This document shows, one piece after another, positions 32,101 to 42,475 of a DNA stretch of 64,000 bases (its first letter is position 1; the number at the start of each line of letters is the position of its first letter). The stretch covers positions 1,897,926 through 1,961,925 of the forward strand of contig OX442419.1 of assembly GCA_949361645.1 (NCBI GenBank), read 5' to 3'. A model generated the notes under the pieces. It made no database searches. It was not told the origin of the DNA and saw only the letters and a list, made by a program, of their open reading frames with translations. The translations under genes were made by a program, and so were the position numbers. The stretch is from Spongilla lacustris (taxonomy: Eukaryota; Porifera; Demospongiae; Spongillida; Spongillidae).

Positions 32101-32950
32101 TGGGGTTTTTTGCAATAGCATTTGCATTGCATGCTGCCCTGGGTCACTGCCTAGAAGAAATCGAGTTTGACCAGGCAACTATGCGAGACCACCTCTTAAA
32201 GTGCTACACTACAAGAAACTTCACTCCTTTTCCTACCAAGAAAGTGAAAAGAGCCCATCATACCCTCATCATGAATAAAGATGTGTTTTGTAGCTGTCAG
32301 ATGCCTGACACCTATGGGGATATGGTGCAGTGTGGTCTTTGCGAACAGTGGTTTCACAAAGTGTGTTGGCCTCCACTCTCTTCCATCAAGTGCAGAAGAA
32401 TGGAATTGTTCACACTGTACATAAATCTTGGTGTGTTATTTTATGAACGTTACCTTTATTGAGTGAGTATTGATATACAATGAGTTGCACAACTGAACTA
32501 CTACAATTAAGCAGACACATCAGGGCCAATTGCAGATCACCTACTGTGTGGCCTTGATAGAAAACGCCAAAAGGTTTTGGTTGGTCTACCATCAGAGTAC
32601 ATATGCATGTAGTCTTCTACAATGAGTAAGGAGTCCCAAAGCTCCTTCTAATAGGTCCTATTACATGTAATATAATAGATCGATACGAGAGCATCAGGGA
32701 TTATACATTTATATTCACCTACCACTCAATCCCGTCGATGAAGTCAAGAGACTAGTTACATACATGTATGTACTACAGCGATTACGAAGTAGGAGGTGAT
32801 TAACTTCATTATTGACTTAGAAAACAACGTCCGGACCTAAAATTTCAAGGCGGACCGTATTTTTCGAAATTATCGGTCCGGGCGGACCAAAATTTTCAGC
32901 GAAAATTTCCGTCCGGGACCAAATTTTTCAGGACCAAAATTCCAGTGACA
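29189..32950 (+). mobile_element. Complete Ginger-type DNA transposon
   Basis: A 3,762-bp element. Its terminal inverted repeats start TGTCAC and end GTGACA. They contain the shared blocks GAAAATTTTGGTCC and GGTCCCGGAC, and are flanked by the 4-bp duplication GCTC (29185-29188 and 32951-32954). TGT..ACA ends, a 4-bp target duplication and a Gypsy-like integrase used as transposase are the hallmarks of Ginger elements. It sits on the plus strand and carries one exon chain (see the coding entry). The ends are intact while the coding part has a stop and frameshifts, so this copy cannot move by itself but its ends might still be recognised in trans. Confidence 0.9.
29369..32424 (+). pseudogene. 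Ginger transposase: integrase, Ulp1-like protease and PHD finger, decayed
   Basis: Exons with GT-AG borders: about 29369-29584, 29690-29842, 29929-30174, 30354-30480, 30578-31193, 31317-31395, 31458-31579 and 31703 onward. In order they encode a zinc-binding HHCC region (ACHIDSTSGHMGKTRT, then KCDVCQR), a DDE core (GIDFIGPL; LLSDNGSEF; NGLDERFNQ) and a GPY/F-like module (VPYTIINVLPNGVYEI). Then come a Ulp1-type cysteine protease (His in SDSHWVT, Asp in TLFDC, QRGSDDCG with the catalytic Cys) and a PHD finger (CSCQMPDTYGDMVQCGLC, WFHKVC). Phases across 31395/31458 and 31579/31703 agree, so integrase and protease were probably one protein. Lesions: TGA at 30656-30658 where the family has Trp, a phase mismatch between 30480 and 30578, a frameshift near 30935, TGA at 31365, and frameshifts near 32110 and 32400. 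The start is uncertain; the first exon opens at a TTG. Confidence 0.85.
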
Positions 32951-32972
32951 GCTCTCGGACTCTTGTAAACTT

Positions 32973-33520
32973 CTAGTTGGGCGTGGCCCGCCCTTCGCGT
33001 ACTAGTATTGGCGGAAGGTCGGGTTGCAAGCCTATACCAAGATTTGTTCTGGAGTGTTATGTAATATCGTTGTGAATATCGTTATGTTATTGCACATTTG
33101 GCTAGTGATTATTGAGCGTTAGAATACGTGGTGATAATGCGGTTTGTGTGTCTGCAGACTGAGAGCAGCTGCTCAATGCTTCGGGTGCGGTGTCGATGAG
33201 TTGGGCATGGCCCGCCCTTCGCATTGTTGTTCAGGCTTCATAGTAGCAGGGCAGCGCAACTCTTTAGCTGCCTCTGTAACACATTCGCAAACAAAAGCAA
33301 TGTTTGTCCGCTCCATGAAAACTCATATACATGTAAGTTAAATGGTGGGAACAACTGCCTATCATTACCTCACATCAGCCGCTAATTGGGTGATAATGGG
33401 ACCCACTTGAACGCTGCAATCCGATTGGACTGCAATCCCCGTTGCAGCAGAACAAATCCAGGTATAGGCTTGCAACCCGACCTTCCGCCAATACGCGAAA
33501 GGCGGGCCACGCCCAACTAG
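32973..33520. mobile_element. Short inverted-repeat element (MITE-like), 7-9 bp target duplication
   Basis: The left end CTAGTTGGGCGTGGCCCGCC returns inverted at the right end (GGCGGGCCACGCCCAACTAG). The arms run on through the CGCGTATTGGCGGAAGGTCG region, about 70 bp each. TAAACTT lies directly outside both ends (32966-32972 and 33521-33527). A third internal copy of the end motif is at about 33197-33220. It has no coding capacity. A target duplication of 7-9 bp would allow a Mutator-like or hAT-like origin. Confidence 0.8.
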
Positions 33521-34079
33521 TAAACTTCTAAATAGTTTTTTCAACAACTTGAAAGGTCGATGGGTGGCGTGGTGCTTGCTGCAAATTTTTGCTAGTGTTC
33601 GTTCGAAAGATACTAAGTTTTGTATAGGCCTACATTAATTGATTAACGCGTTCTTCTTGTGCATGCACCGACAAGGACGGTTATCAAGAACCAGGAAGTA
33701 CGAATACATAAATGCCAAATGCAGTGTGTCCATCGGCATTGACGTCTGGGTGAGGGCAAGAATGGCCAACCTGAAGCAGCAGCTGAGCCAAATGTCTGTT
33801 GTAGAGACACTTCTTCCAAATGGTATATTTTGATCTCCTAACAGGCTGTACGTTTAAATATGTATTGCATAGGTTGGTTCCGAGTAGGAGATTTGGCTTT
33901 TGGACAGGTGGGAAAAGGACCCGATGGGATCTTGAAGTTACACAGATGTGTGCATGGTCGTTTCTTTCAATGAATCCATACGTACCGCACCAGTTACACG
34001 AACACGTGTATGACGTCATATTTACGCCAATGCATTGCAATGTATTGCGTTTCCAATCCCGTTCTGTAAGGTCTTTAAT

Positions 34080-34200
34080 CTATGCAAAAACAAATTTTGG
34101 CCACGTTTATAGTACCAGCCTTCCTTTAAATATGTAGTAGAGGGAGTCTGACTCTAGCCATGCATACTTGCTCTTATACATTTGTAGAGTGCATGGGCTG
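34080..34200 (+). repeat. Single copy of the satellite-related dispersed repeat
   Basis: ACCAGCCTTCCTTTA, TATGTAGTAGAGGGAG and CTTATACATTTGTAGAGTG follow the order seen in the 447-bp satellite units and in the copies at 53.3 and 61.5 kb, with many differences. Confidence 0.7.
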
Positions 34201-34854
34201 TCAGCCATTGGAATAACCAGAAATAACCGGACCGACGCAGTGTTTGAAATTATATTCATAGTATAATTAATAGAAATTATTCAAAATGGCGACACTACCA
34301 AGCCACTGATGTTTCAAAACATGTTTTGTACGGTAGTTTTATCGCAATGAGCTCATACCTTAGCTAAATCGATAGAATGCCCATCGTACGATTTAACCTG
34401 AAATTCCTGCAAGCAATCAAAAGCGCATGGGAAAACGTCGATCTGAACACTTGAGGCCCTACAATGGCGCCTTTTAGTGAATAACGGCACAACGGTTAGT
34501 CCGATGTTAGATGCGTAAGACTGAAAACTTGCGTACGTAGGTCCTTTAGTTACAAACCCAATTTCGTTGGGATCCGTTCAATGTGCGTGGAGAAACCCGA
34601 CGAACAAATTGTTTTGGAGAGGTGTCACTAAATAATTAATTAACGAGCCTTAGAAGTCATGTGACCTATTTCTTTTTCAAGCTTATATGGCCAAGTGGTA
34701 TAGGCTCAGATGTGTGCAATTAGATTTTAATAAAGATGTAAGGCTACTGAGATACTCCATTCGAAAGTAAAAGTTAATGAGAAAAAATTATTTGTCCAAC
34801 TACCATGTTCTCCACTGTACATCTGCCTTTCAAGATAATAGTATTACATCGGAG

Positions 34855-35000
34855 GGTGTGAATGGGTGTGAGTTACCTAGCTGGGTGTGAGGTACCTAGC
34901 TGGGTGTGAGGTACCTAGCTGGGTGTGAGGTACCTGGGTGTGAGGTACCTGGGTGTGAGGTACCTGGGTGTGAGGTACCTGTGTGTGAGGTACCTTGGTG
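34855..35000 (+). repeat. Tandem array, GGGTGTGAGGTACCTAGCT unit
   Basis: About eight copies of a 15-19 bp unit built on GGGTGTGAGGTACCT. The later copies lack the AGCT. Confidence 0.9.
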
Positions 35001-35274
35001 CTGCACTGGGCACAAGATCTTTTGTGGAATCACATTTGAAGAAAACTGACAACCTCAATTTGGGTACAGGAGATGAAAGATCTATAATTTTTTTGCAGTC
35101 ATACACCGCACAGCTTATTGTCCTGGGTTTGTCGGCAAATGGACTTTTCTTGCCAGATCTCTTTCTCTGCTGAATTTAATTCCTTCAGAATAAGCAATAT
35201 GGCTCACCCAAATTGAGTATGTGGTATACTGGCTCTTACAGTCTGCCTTGGTGGCATTGGAACATCAAACCCTG

Positions 35275-35566
35275 TTCTAGGCTTGATGTGGTAGCTTAAA
35301 GGTTTTGGGGATATGATCGACAGAATGCTTTATTTGATGTTAGAGTTTTTTAACCCTTTTGCTTTTTGTCATCATAACTCCTCACTAGACCAATGCTACC
35401 GGGAAAATGAGCAAGAGAAGAACAGAGAACACAAATCGAGAATTCGTGAAGTACAACATGACTCATTTTCACCATTAATCTTCCCAACATCAGGCGGCAT
35501 GGGTCTGATTGCAACTACATGTACCCTGTACAAAAGGATTGCATCAGTGATCTCAGAAAAATGACA
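35275..35566 (+). pseudogene. Fragment of a second reverse-transcriptase element (endonuclease end)
   Basis: The plus strand reads RLDVVA, a stop, then RFWGYDRQNALFDVRV. After a frame change in a run of six T it continues FFNPFAFCHHNSSLDQCY, then RIREVQHDSFSPLIFPTSGG and YKRIASVI. This corresponds to the C-terminal restriction-like endonuclease region of the element type at 690-2745 (there ALFDVRVIDTD and ASFTPFVVSVDGALG), but of a different subfamily. Nothing upstream aligns with the polymerase part, so only the 3' end is present, as expected for a truncated target-primed insertion. Two lesions make it non-functional. Confidence 0.75.
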
Positions 35567-35789
35567 CACTCCTTTATGACAATTTCAAAGATGCAAGTCC
35601 TAAATTAATAATTCGTGCACAAAAAAGTTTTAACATGTCAGTACATGTATGATTGACAACTGCTCAGAGACTCTCATTCATCAGAGTTCAAACCACATGA
35701 ACTCCAGTCCTAATTCATGAACCCACTTGTTGCACACTGAAAAAAATTGTTATGTAATGACAATACTAAGAAGTTCCTTCTCTCTATAA
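35567..35789. other. Spacer, nothing recognised
   Basis: AT-rich sequence between the endonuclease fragment and the outer limit of the left arm of the inverted duplication. Confidence 0.4.
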
Positions 35790-35799
35790 TAAGCTCCCG

Positions 35800-35935
35800 G
35801 TCACAGTGGCAGAATTACGAATAACAGCAACTATTAAGGGACCTGGTGTTAGCATTCAGCCTATTCAGGAGGGATGGCCACCCAAAACTACAGGAGAGGT
35901 TATAAAGCCATGCTTTGAGTAGAGACATGAACTGT
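35800..35935 (+). pseudogene. Gypsy pol fragment (RNase H-integrase linker), left copy
   Basis: The plus strand reads IQPIQEGWPPKTTGEVIK, then CFE, a stop and RHEL. This matches the linker between RNase H and integrase in Ty3/Gypsy polyproteins. The more complete inverted copy is at 47550-47960. Confidence 0.6.
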
Positions 35936-35939
35936 ACAG

Positions 35940-36420
35940 CAGTACAATCCTGTGAAAGGGTACAGGGAGAGGTATAGGCCTGTACCACTGTACACGGAGG
36001 GGTACAGGCCTGCTCAGGGATACAGGCCTGTACAGGAGGAGTACAGGCCTGTACAGGGAGGGGTACAGGATACAAGCCTGGACAAGGGTACAGGCCCAAG
36101 GGTACAGAGGGTACAACCCTGTACGGGTGGGGGGGGGGGGGGGGGGGGGTGGGGGGGGGGGTGGGGGGGGTGTACAGGCCTGCACATGGGTACAGGCTTG
36201 TACAGGGGTGGGAGGGGGGGTACAGGACTGTACAGTGGGTACAGGCTTGTAAAGGGGTAAAGGCATATACATGCAGGGAGGGGTACAGGGGTAGAAGGGT
36301 ACAGGTTTGTACAGGGGTGTACAGGGAGGGGTAGGGGCCTGTGCAGGGAGGGGTAGTGGCCTCTACAGTGGTACAGGCCTATAAAATTGTACAGGCCTGT
36401 ACAATTTGAGGTACATAGCA
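35940..36420 (+). repeat. Minisatellite built on the palindrome TACAGGCCTGTAC
   Basis: Imperfect units of about 16-24 bp (GGGTACAGGCCTGTACAGGG and variants) with a G-rich interruption at 36128-36170. The unit is itself palindromic, so both strands look alike. The inverted copy is 47087-47525. Confidence 0.9.
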
Positions 36421-36439
36421 GTTGTTCATTCATGATGGA

Positions 36440-37201
36440 TTTCACATACATATAGGTTTACCCATTTTTCTCTGTTTCATTCCATTTCTCTGTCTTTTGC
36501 TAGGCCATGTAGTGATCCCCATTGTAGTCTGTCCCATTCTTCTTCGCTTTCATTGTCCCCCTTTAGTTCCTTCACAGAGTGGTCTCTTGTGCGTACACCC
36601 TTTCCAACACTACCTGTTCCTTCTGCCCTTTTCTTTGCACAACACGCCTTCTCAATGTGCCCCCATCCTGCAAAATCTGCAAACTTTGTTTCTGAACCTG
36701 CACTGTTGAGTATCATGCGCTCCTCCACACCTGTTGCAAGCCACTAGGCCTGACGCCACTGACGGTCTCCCCCTTCTTGGTGGTGCTGCCACTTGATGTA
36801 CTTCAGTCTTGTTACACTCTGCAACTGTTCTGCGCGTCTTTAGTCTCCCTTTCCGCTATTTCCGCTGTCTCCAGCACCTTGGCAAAAGTGCATGAGGTCT
36901 GCCTTTGTGAGGAGTCTCTTCTGTACCCCCTCGTCGCACCAAACGCACAGTTCTACAAACTTGCTGCATACCACATATCACACTTTCTCCCTCTTTTTGT
37001 CCCGTTTGTGGAAGCGGAACCGTACGTTCTGCGATGACTAGAGGTTTTGGCGCTACGTGTGTCGTTAAGGCTGCAACCAGTTGCTCGTACTATAATACGT
37101 TCGGTCTTTCAATTTCTGGGGTGCTACGAGCGCTCGGAGCAGGCCAAATGTAAATACAGGCAAGGAAAGCGTTCTTTTTCTGTTCCAGTGGCGTATTTAG
37201 G

Positions 37202-37237
<36 letters not shown>

Positions 37238-38251
37238 CTCAGGGGGCTAAGGCCACCCCCTCCGACACAAGAATGAATAAAATTAACTCAAATAGTGCGC
37301 ACGCTCGTAATTTCCCTTCGCAGGCATACGTCATGTTTAAACGACCGTAATCATGAACGCAGCTGCATGCGTGCCGTTCTTTAAAATCCTGTTGCCTGGA
37401 GTACCAGCTTCCTGAAATGCTAAACAGAATGTCGGAAGCGTTAACGATTACGAAGATATGTGTCAGTTTCAAACACGAGACATTTTTTCGTTGGGGGAGG
37501 GTGGTATTAATTACACGGACGATTAAAGACGCAAGCACTTCAATCATGGCGTATTACCTGAAGCCCGGCTTCACTGAAGGTGTCTGTACCTCAAGTAACC
37601 AGTGTTTCAACCTTGGATCAGCCACTGCATGCAACCACAGTTATAATTAATTGTTGTGCTCCTACATGTACATGTATATTCGTAGTTGGATTCCGTTGAC
37701 TGTTAGTCGTCCTCCAGCTGAAAAGCGCATTTTAGTTACTACTCCACACTTTGGCGCTGGCGATGTATAGGAAATTAAGCTTTGTGGGCCGGGAAATACA
37801 GTATGCTCGACAACCACTTGAAGCCAGGTGCTGATTACATGCACTTTTCCAATATTAATGGCTCTAAAATTATCCTTGGCATGGATACAGTTTCAGAAGT
37901 TTGCAGATCTTCCATCAGCAGATCATATCCACAGTATTAAAGCTGCATTGCTGGCAAATGCCAGCGCGCTTATCGGTACTAATGCACTCTTCAGCGGCTT
38001 CTGGATATATATGCATGCACCCTATTAGTGTATGCACTCGGCGCCATCCTTGGCGATTGCAGACATTCTTGCCGATTGAACCGTTGTATTCCTGTTAAAC
38101 TATACTGCTGAGTGGGCGTGGTTGCCAAAAATTTCGCGCGCTATCCATTCGGCACCCCCCTCCATCAATTTCTGGATACGCGCCTGTGTTCGGCTTCCTC
38201 GACGTATTAACTCAACCAGTCTTCCGTTGACGCGTCATACTCCCCTGCCAT
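36440..38251 (-). pseudogene. Gypsy gag fragment, left copy, split by an insertion
   Basis: Minus-strand counterpart of the gag at 46216-47073. The C-terminal part (36477-36728) reads GWGHIEKACCAKKRAEG, the second zinc-knuckle region, then RTRDHSVKELKGDNESEEEW. The start codon is at 38249-38251, and the TAA at codon 15 is shared with the other copy. The reading is cut by the 1,001-bp element at 37186-38186. Confidence 0.7.
37186..38186. mobile_element. hAT-like short element in gag, 5-bp target duplication
   Basis: Ends CAGTGGCGTATTTAG and CTGGATACGCGCCTG are inverted with a few mismatches. TGTTC flanks both sides (37181-37185 and 38187-38191). The other arm of the duplication has the uninterrupted sequence with a single TGTTC (as GAACA at 46309-46313), so both boundaries and the duplication are confirmed inside this window. 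A G run lies just inside the left end. No transposase was recognised. Confidence 0.9.
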
Positions 38252-39116
38252 CCTTCTTAGCTATCCCATGCACCCTCGTCGCCACTGCAGAGTCTCGATA
38301 CCTCAGGATGAGCTACAGCTACGTTTAAGCCTACATCTCTTGTCTGAGCAGCCGGTCGAGGTATTAGTAAACAGCCTAACATATCATTCTCATTTCAATA
38401 CATCGATCTGTCTATACTCTGCGGTGTAGAAAACACAGACTCGAAGCTTTTAGTATTCCATGGCATGTACTAGTAGTTACCCCCGGCACGGGGCGGCACC
38501 TGGCCCACCACGCCCTCTGCTCGACTCCAGCTTTGCAAAATGCATGTCCTATTAGCTATACCTGTAGCTAACTGGTCTCATTTTATTAACTATGGAATAT
38601 CCTTGATTTTACTAAATATCTATGGCAACACATAGAAACGCCATTAAAAAATGGCGCCTTATTGCACCAAAACTGATTTACTATTTTTTTAAATGGTCCC
38701 CAAATTCTTCACGACAACATCCACTTTTTTCTATATATTATATTATTTGGATTATTTTAGAATTGTTTCAGACGGTGGCAAAAGTTCTAACCCCCTCTGT
38801 TCATTAGTTATAACTAATGGAATATCTTAATTAGCATGATTTTTTCCCCATTTTCTGTACAAGTCTATGGATTATCATATTTTCAGAAATGGTCCCAGAA
38901 TTTTGGACGATACAAGGTACAAAATTTGAAATTGCCTACATTTAAACATCATTTAGAGTAGTATTAGTGGGTGGCAAAAGTTGCAGGTCCGTTAGTTAAG
39001 AAAATAATAATCAAGTTAGTAAAAACGCCATACATTCTCTATGGAACGTACCGCGGAATAAAATCCAAAAATTTACAAACCGCAACTTTCGTGACCGTTG
39101 ATTTCTCCATATGTGT

Positions 39117-41015
39117 TGCGTCAGTGCTTGTGTTTAGTGTCAGTGCTTGTACACAGGTGTTGTGTGTGTGCTTGTATTTTGTTTGACACCTGTGTACACA
39201 CAAGCACACACACAACACCTGTGTACACAAGCACTGACACTAAACACACACACATGCAACACCTGTGTACACACACACGTACTAAATACAAGCACACACA
39301 CAACATCTGTGTACACAAGCACACACTAAACACAAGCACTCACACCGGCGTACACAAGCACTGACACACACAACACCTGTATACACAAGCACTGACACTA
39401 AACACACACACATGCAACACCTGTGTATACATGTGTGTGTGTATTTGTTTAGTGTTAGTGCTTGTGTACACAGATGTTGTGTGTGTGCTTGTATTTAGTA
39501 TGTGTGTGTGTACACAGGTGTTGCATGTGTGTGTGTTTAGTGTCAGTGCTTGTGTACACAGGTGTTGTGTGTGTGCTTGTGTGTACACAGGTGTTGTGTG
39601 TGTGCTTGTGTGTACACAGGTGTTGCATGTGTATTTGTTTAGTGTTAGTGCTTGTGTATACAGGTGTTGTGTGTGTGTCAGTGCTTGTGTACGCCACTGT
39701 TTGAGTGCTTGTCTACAGTGTGTGCTTGTGTACATAGGTGTTGTGTGAGTGCTTGTGTTTAGTGTTAGTGCTTGTGTACACAGATGTTGCGTGTGTGTGT
39801 GTGTGTTTAGTGTCAGTGCTTGGGTACACAGGTGTTGCATGAGTGTAGGTGTTTAGTGTCAGTGCTTGTGTACACAGGTGTTGTGTGTGTGCTTGTGTGT
39901 ACACAGGTGTTGTGTGTGCTTGTGTACACAGGTGTTGTGCATGTGTGTATTTGTTTAGTGTTAGTGCTTGTGTATACAGGTGTTGTGTGTGTGTCAGTGC
40001 TTGTGTACGCCGGTGTGAGTGCTTGTCTACAGTGTGTGCTTGTGTACATAGGTGTTGTGTGAGTGCTTGTGTTTAGTGTTAGTGCTTGTGTACACAGATG
40101 TTGCGTGTGTGTTTTTAGTGTCAGTGCTTGTGTACATAGGTGTTGTGTGAGTGCTTGTTTAGTGTGTGTGTGTGTGTGTACACAAATTTTGGGTGTGTGT
40201 AGGGGTTTAATGTCAGTGCTTGTACAGGTGTTGTGGGAGTGTATGTGTATACAGGCGTTGTGGGAGTGTATGTGTATACAGGCGTTGTGTGTGTCAGTGC
40301 ATGTGTACGCCAGTGTTTGAGTGCTTGTGTTTAATGTGTGCTTGTGTACACAGTTGTTGTATGTGTATACACAGATATGTTGCATGTGTGTGTGTGTTTA
40401 GTGTCAGTGCTTGTGTACACAGGTGTTGTGTGTGTGCTTGTGTTTAGTGTGCTCGGGTACACAGGTGTTGTGTTAGTGCTTGTGTTTAGTGTGTGCATGT
40501 GTATACAGATGTTGCATGAGTGTACATGTATGTGTTTGTCAGTTCTTATGTACACAGGTGCACGAGTGCTTGTGTTTAGTGTCAGTGCTTGTGTACACAG
40601 GTGCGTAAGTGCTTGTGTTTTGTGTCAGTGCTTGTGTACACCGGTGCGTGAGTGCTTGTGTTTAGTGTCAGTGCTTGTGTAAACCAGTGTTGTGTGAGTG
40701 CTTGTGTTTAGTGTGTGCATGTGTACACAGGTGTTGCATGAGTGTACATGTATGTGTTTAGTGTGTGCGTGTGTACACAGGTGTTGCATGAGTGTACATG
40801 TATGTGTTTAGTGTGTGCGTGTGTACACAGGTGTTGCATGAGTGTACATGTATGTGTTTAGTGTGTGCGTGTGTACACAGGTGTTGCATGAGTGTACATG
40901 TATGTGTTTAGTGTCAGTGCTTGGGTACACAGGTGTTGTGTGAGTGCTTGTGTTTAGTGTCAGTGCTTGTGTTTAGTGTGTGCATGTGTATACAGGTGTT
41001 GCATGTCCTGAGTGC
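39117..41015. repeat. 1.9-kb minisatellite of GTGTACACAGGTGTTG units, strand-switching
   Basis: Units of about 45 bp built from GTGTACACAGGTGTTGTGTG, TGCTTGTGTTTAGTGTCAG and CATGAGTGTACATGTATG. The array reads on the plus strand at 39117-39180, on the minus strand at about 39183-39425, and on the plus strand again from 39430. Four near-identical 60-bp units lie at 40720-40920. Long open frames in all registers are by-products of the repeat. Confidence 0.95.
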
Positions 41016-42094
41016 ATCATAAAATTTTTCATTACAGGTTGGAGCTGAACATGCTTAGCCGGGGACTTGAGCTAAAGTTGCGATTGAAATATCAGTGTTC
41101 AAGAATATATATTTATGTTCTTCATTGTTGTAATGAAATCAATTCCAAGGGTTATAAAATGCTTTCATTGCACACAAGTACATCAAAATAAAATTAATAT
41201 AAGGGGCGTGACATCATAACAAGGTATATGTACGTAATGATCTGCAGAGAAATAGAAATACAGCCCCGCATCAAATGCATATGCAATATATGCCGTTGAG
41301 CCGACTGAGCGTGTACGATCGAAGAGATACTAGGGCATGTGGACGAACTATGTCTATGTGATATGTATGCAATTTGCATAAGCCAGAAATCTGATATTAT
41401 GGATCAGAGAACACTGATCAATGATGTATGCGTACGTGCTGCCTATATGTTTGCTACCAATTATATATAAGTACTGTAAGCTGTTCATGTTGGGAAGGAG
41501 TGTTCGCCATGGGGGCGTGGCCTTCTTTCCCATACACAAAGAATGGGATGTGCATAAATATAATTTTTCCTGACACTTCATGCTTCAAATGGTTTCTTTT
41601 TGTTTCTGGCCTTCTAATTAAACTCAGTTCAGTTGCTTTAGCCAACTCGAGCCCTTGGATCTGTATGTTTTAACTAACTGCAAGCCACGTATGTACAAAT
41701 GGAAGCCGTTCTATCCAAAAAAAATACAGCATCGCAAAGAAAGACTCCCAGGGCGTTTAAAGGGCTACAGTGAACAAGCTTACTTGTTTTAGCAACGTCC
41801 TATGTAAAAACCACTTTTGTTACACTTCGCAACAACGAAATACAGGGGGTGGCGAACACTCCAAAATCGACGTGGCGAAAGCCCAACAGGGGTGGCGACT
41901 ATACCTGAAATACGCTTAATTGGATAAAACCACTGTTTTATTTTGTTTGGAACATTCTTTGGAGAAACAAAGCGATAATAGTGTAGAATAAGGACTGAGG
42001 ATCTCTTGAAACCATGCAAGTATGTTTGAAGCACTACCCGTCCTTTTTTTTAATATGTAAGAATACCGATATCGGTACTCGCGGGTGGCGAACA
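41016..42094. other. No gene recognised
   Basis: Unique-looking sequence without supported exons. A motif GGTGGCGAACACT occurs at 41851 and again at 42085 in the same orientation and may mark a short element of about 240 bp. Short open frames at 41354-41673 lie on both strands and show no domain. Confidence 0.4.
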
Positions 42095-42475
42095 CTACTT
42101 TATTGACCCTAGATATCTTTCTAAGCCCATTATCCTTGCGCGGTGGCATTTGCTTCGTGCAGCATGTTGATCTGTCGGTCGTTCTTGCAATCGCATTCTT
42201 TTCGCAGGAGAAGCGATGGAACCGTCCCAATGTTCTGCACTGTTCATGGCTGCTTTATTTTCATTGTACCGTTGCCGCTTTAAAGATAGTATTGGCTCGG
42301 GGTTGTTGTGATATTTTTCCCCCTCAGCGGCTAGTTTTGGCTCGGGGTTCCGATGATATCGTTCTCGTGATTTTTCTTTGCTCTCTTCTGACGACCGTTC
42401 TTTCAACATTTCCTCTCGCTTTTGGAGGTATTCCGCTCGACGTTTAGCTCTAGCCTTACGCTGACGTGAAGGCAT
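42095..42475 (-). CDS. Basic repeat protein fragment, probably N-terminus of a transposon ORF
   Basis: Minus-strand frame of 126 codons starting MPSRQRKARAKRRAEYLQKR. It continues with a loosely repeated (R/K)-(E)-(R/K)-Y-x-x-NPEP motif (RYHRNPEPKLAAE, KYHNNPEPILSL, RYNENKAA). Such Arg/Lys/Glu-rich repeats with NPEP occur at the N-terminus of several large invertebrate transposon-encoded proteins, in my recollection including Helitron-type ones. The frame ends without any helicase or nuclease domain, and an AATAAA lies at the stop. It may be a truncated transposon gene or an independent small basic protein. It belongs to neither arm of the inverted duplication. Confidence 0.4.
   Translation of the reverse strand: MPSRQRKARAKRRAEYLQKREEMLKERSSEESKEKSRERYHRNPEPKLAAEGEKYHNNPEPILSLKRQRYNENKAAMNSAEHWDGSIASPAKRMRLQERPTDQHAARSKCHRARIMGLERYLGSIK

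Larger units (their letters stand above)
33528..35270. other. No gene recognised
   Basis: Open frames at 33639-33833 and 33820-34137, and 33684-34040 on the other strand, overlap one another and show no domain. The region contains a diverged copy of the satellite-related dispersed repeat (34080-34200) and a short tandem array (34855-35000), listed separately. Confidence 0.45.
35790..39116 (-). repeat. Left arm of a large inverted duplication (Gypsy relic)
   Basis: Inverted counterpart of 45378-47690. From outside in it has a Gypsy pol fragment on the plus strand, a TACAGGCCTG minisatellite, a gag fragment on the minus strand interrupted by a 1-kb element, and about 0.9 kb of non-coding sequence ending at CTCCATATG (39116). 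The outer limit is sharp at TCCCGGTC(A/G)CAGTGGCAGA. Apart from the 1-kb insertion and a 36-bp deletion near 38200, the two arms align along their whole length. Confidence 0.85.

Noticed and set aside
39121..40682. Cys-Val-Ser-rich frames up to 190 codons
   Set aside because: They come from the 45-bp minisatellite, on either strand.
41916..42230. 104-codon minus-strand frame overlapping the NPEP-repeat frame
   Set aside because: It overlaps in another register and has no recognisable motif. The other frame has the better start and the repeat pattern.
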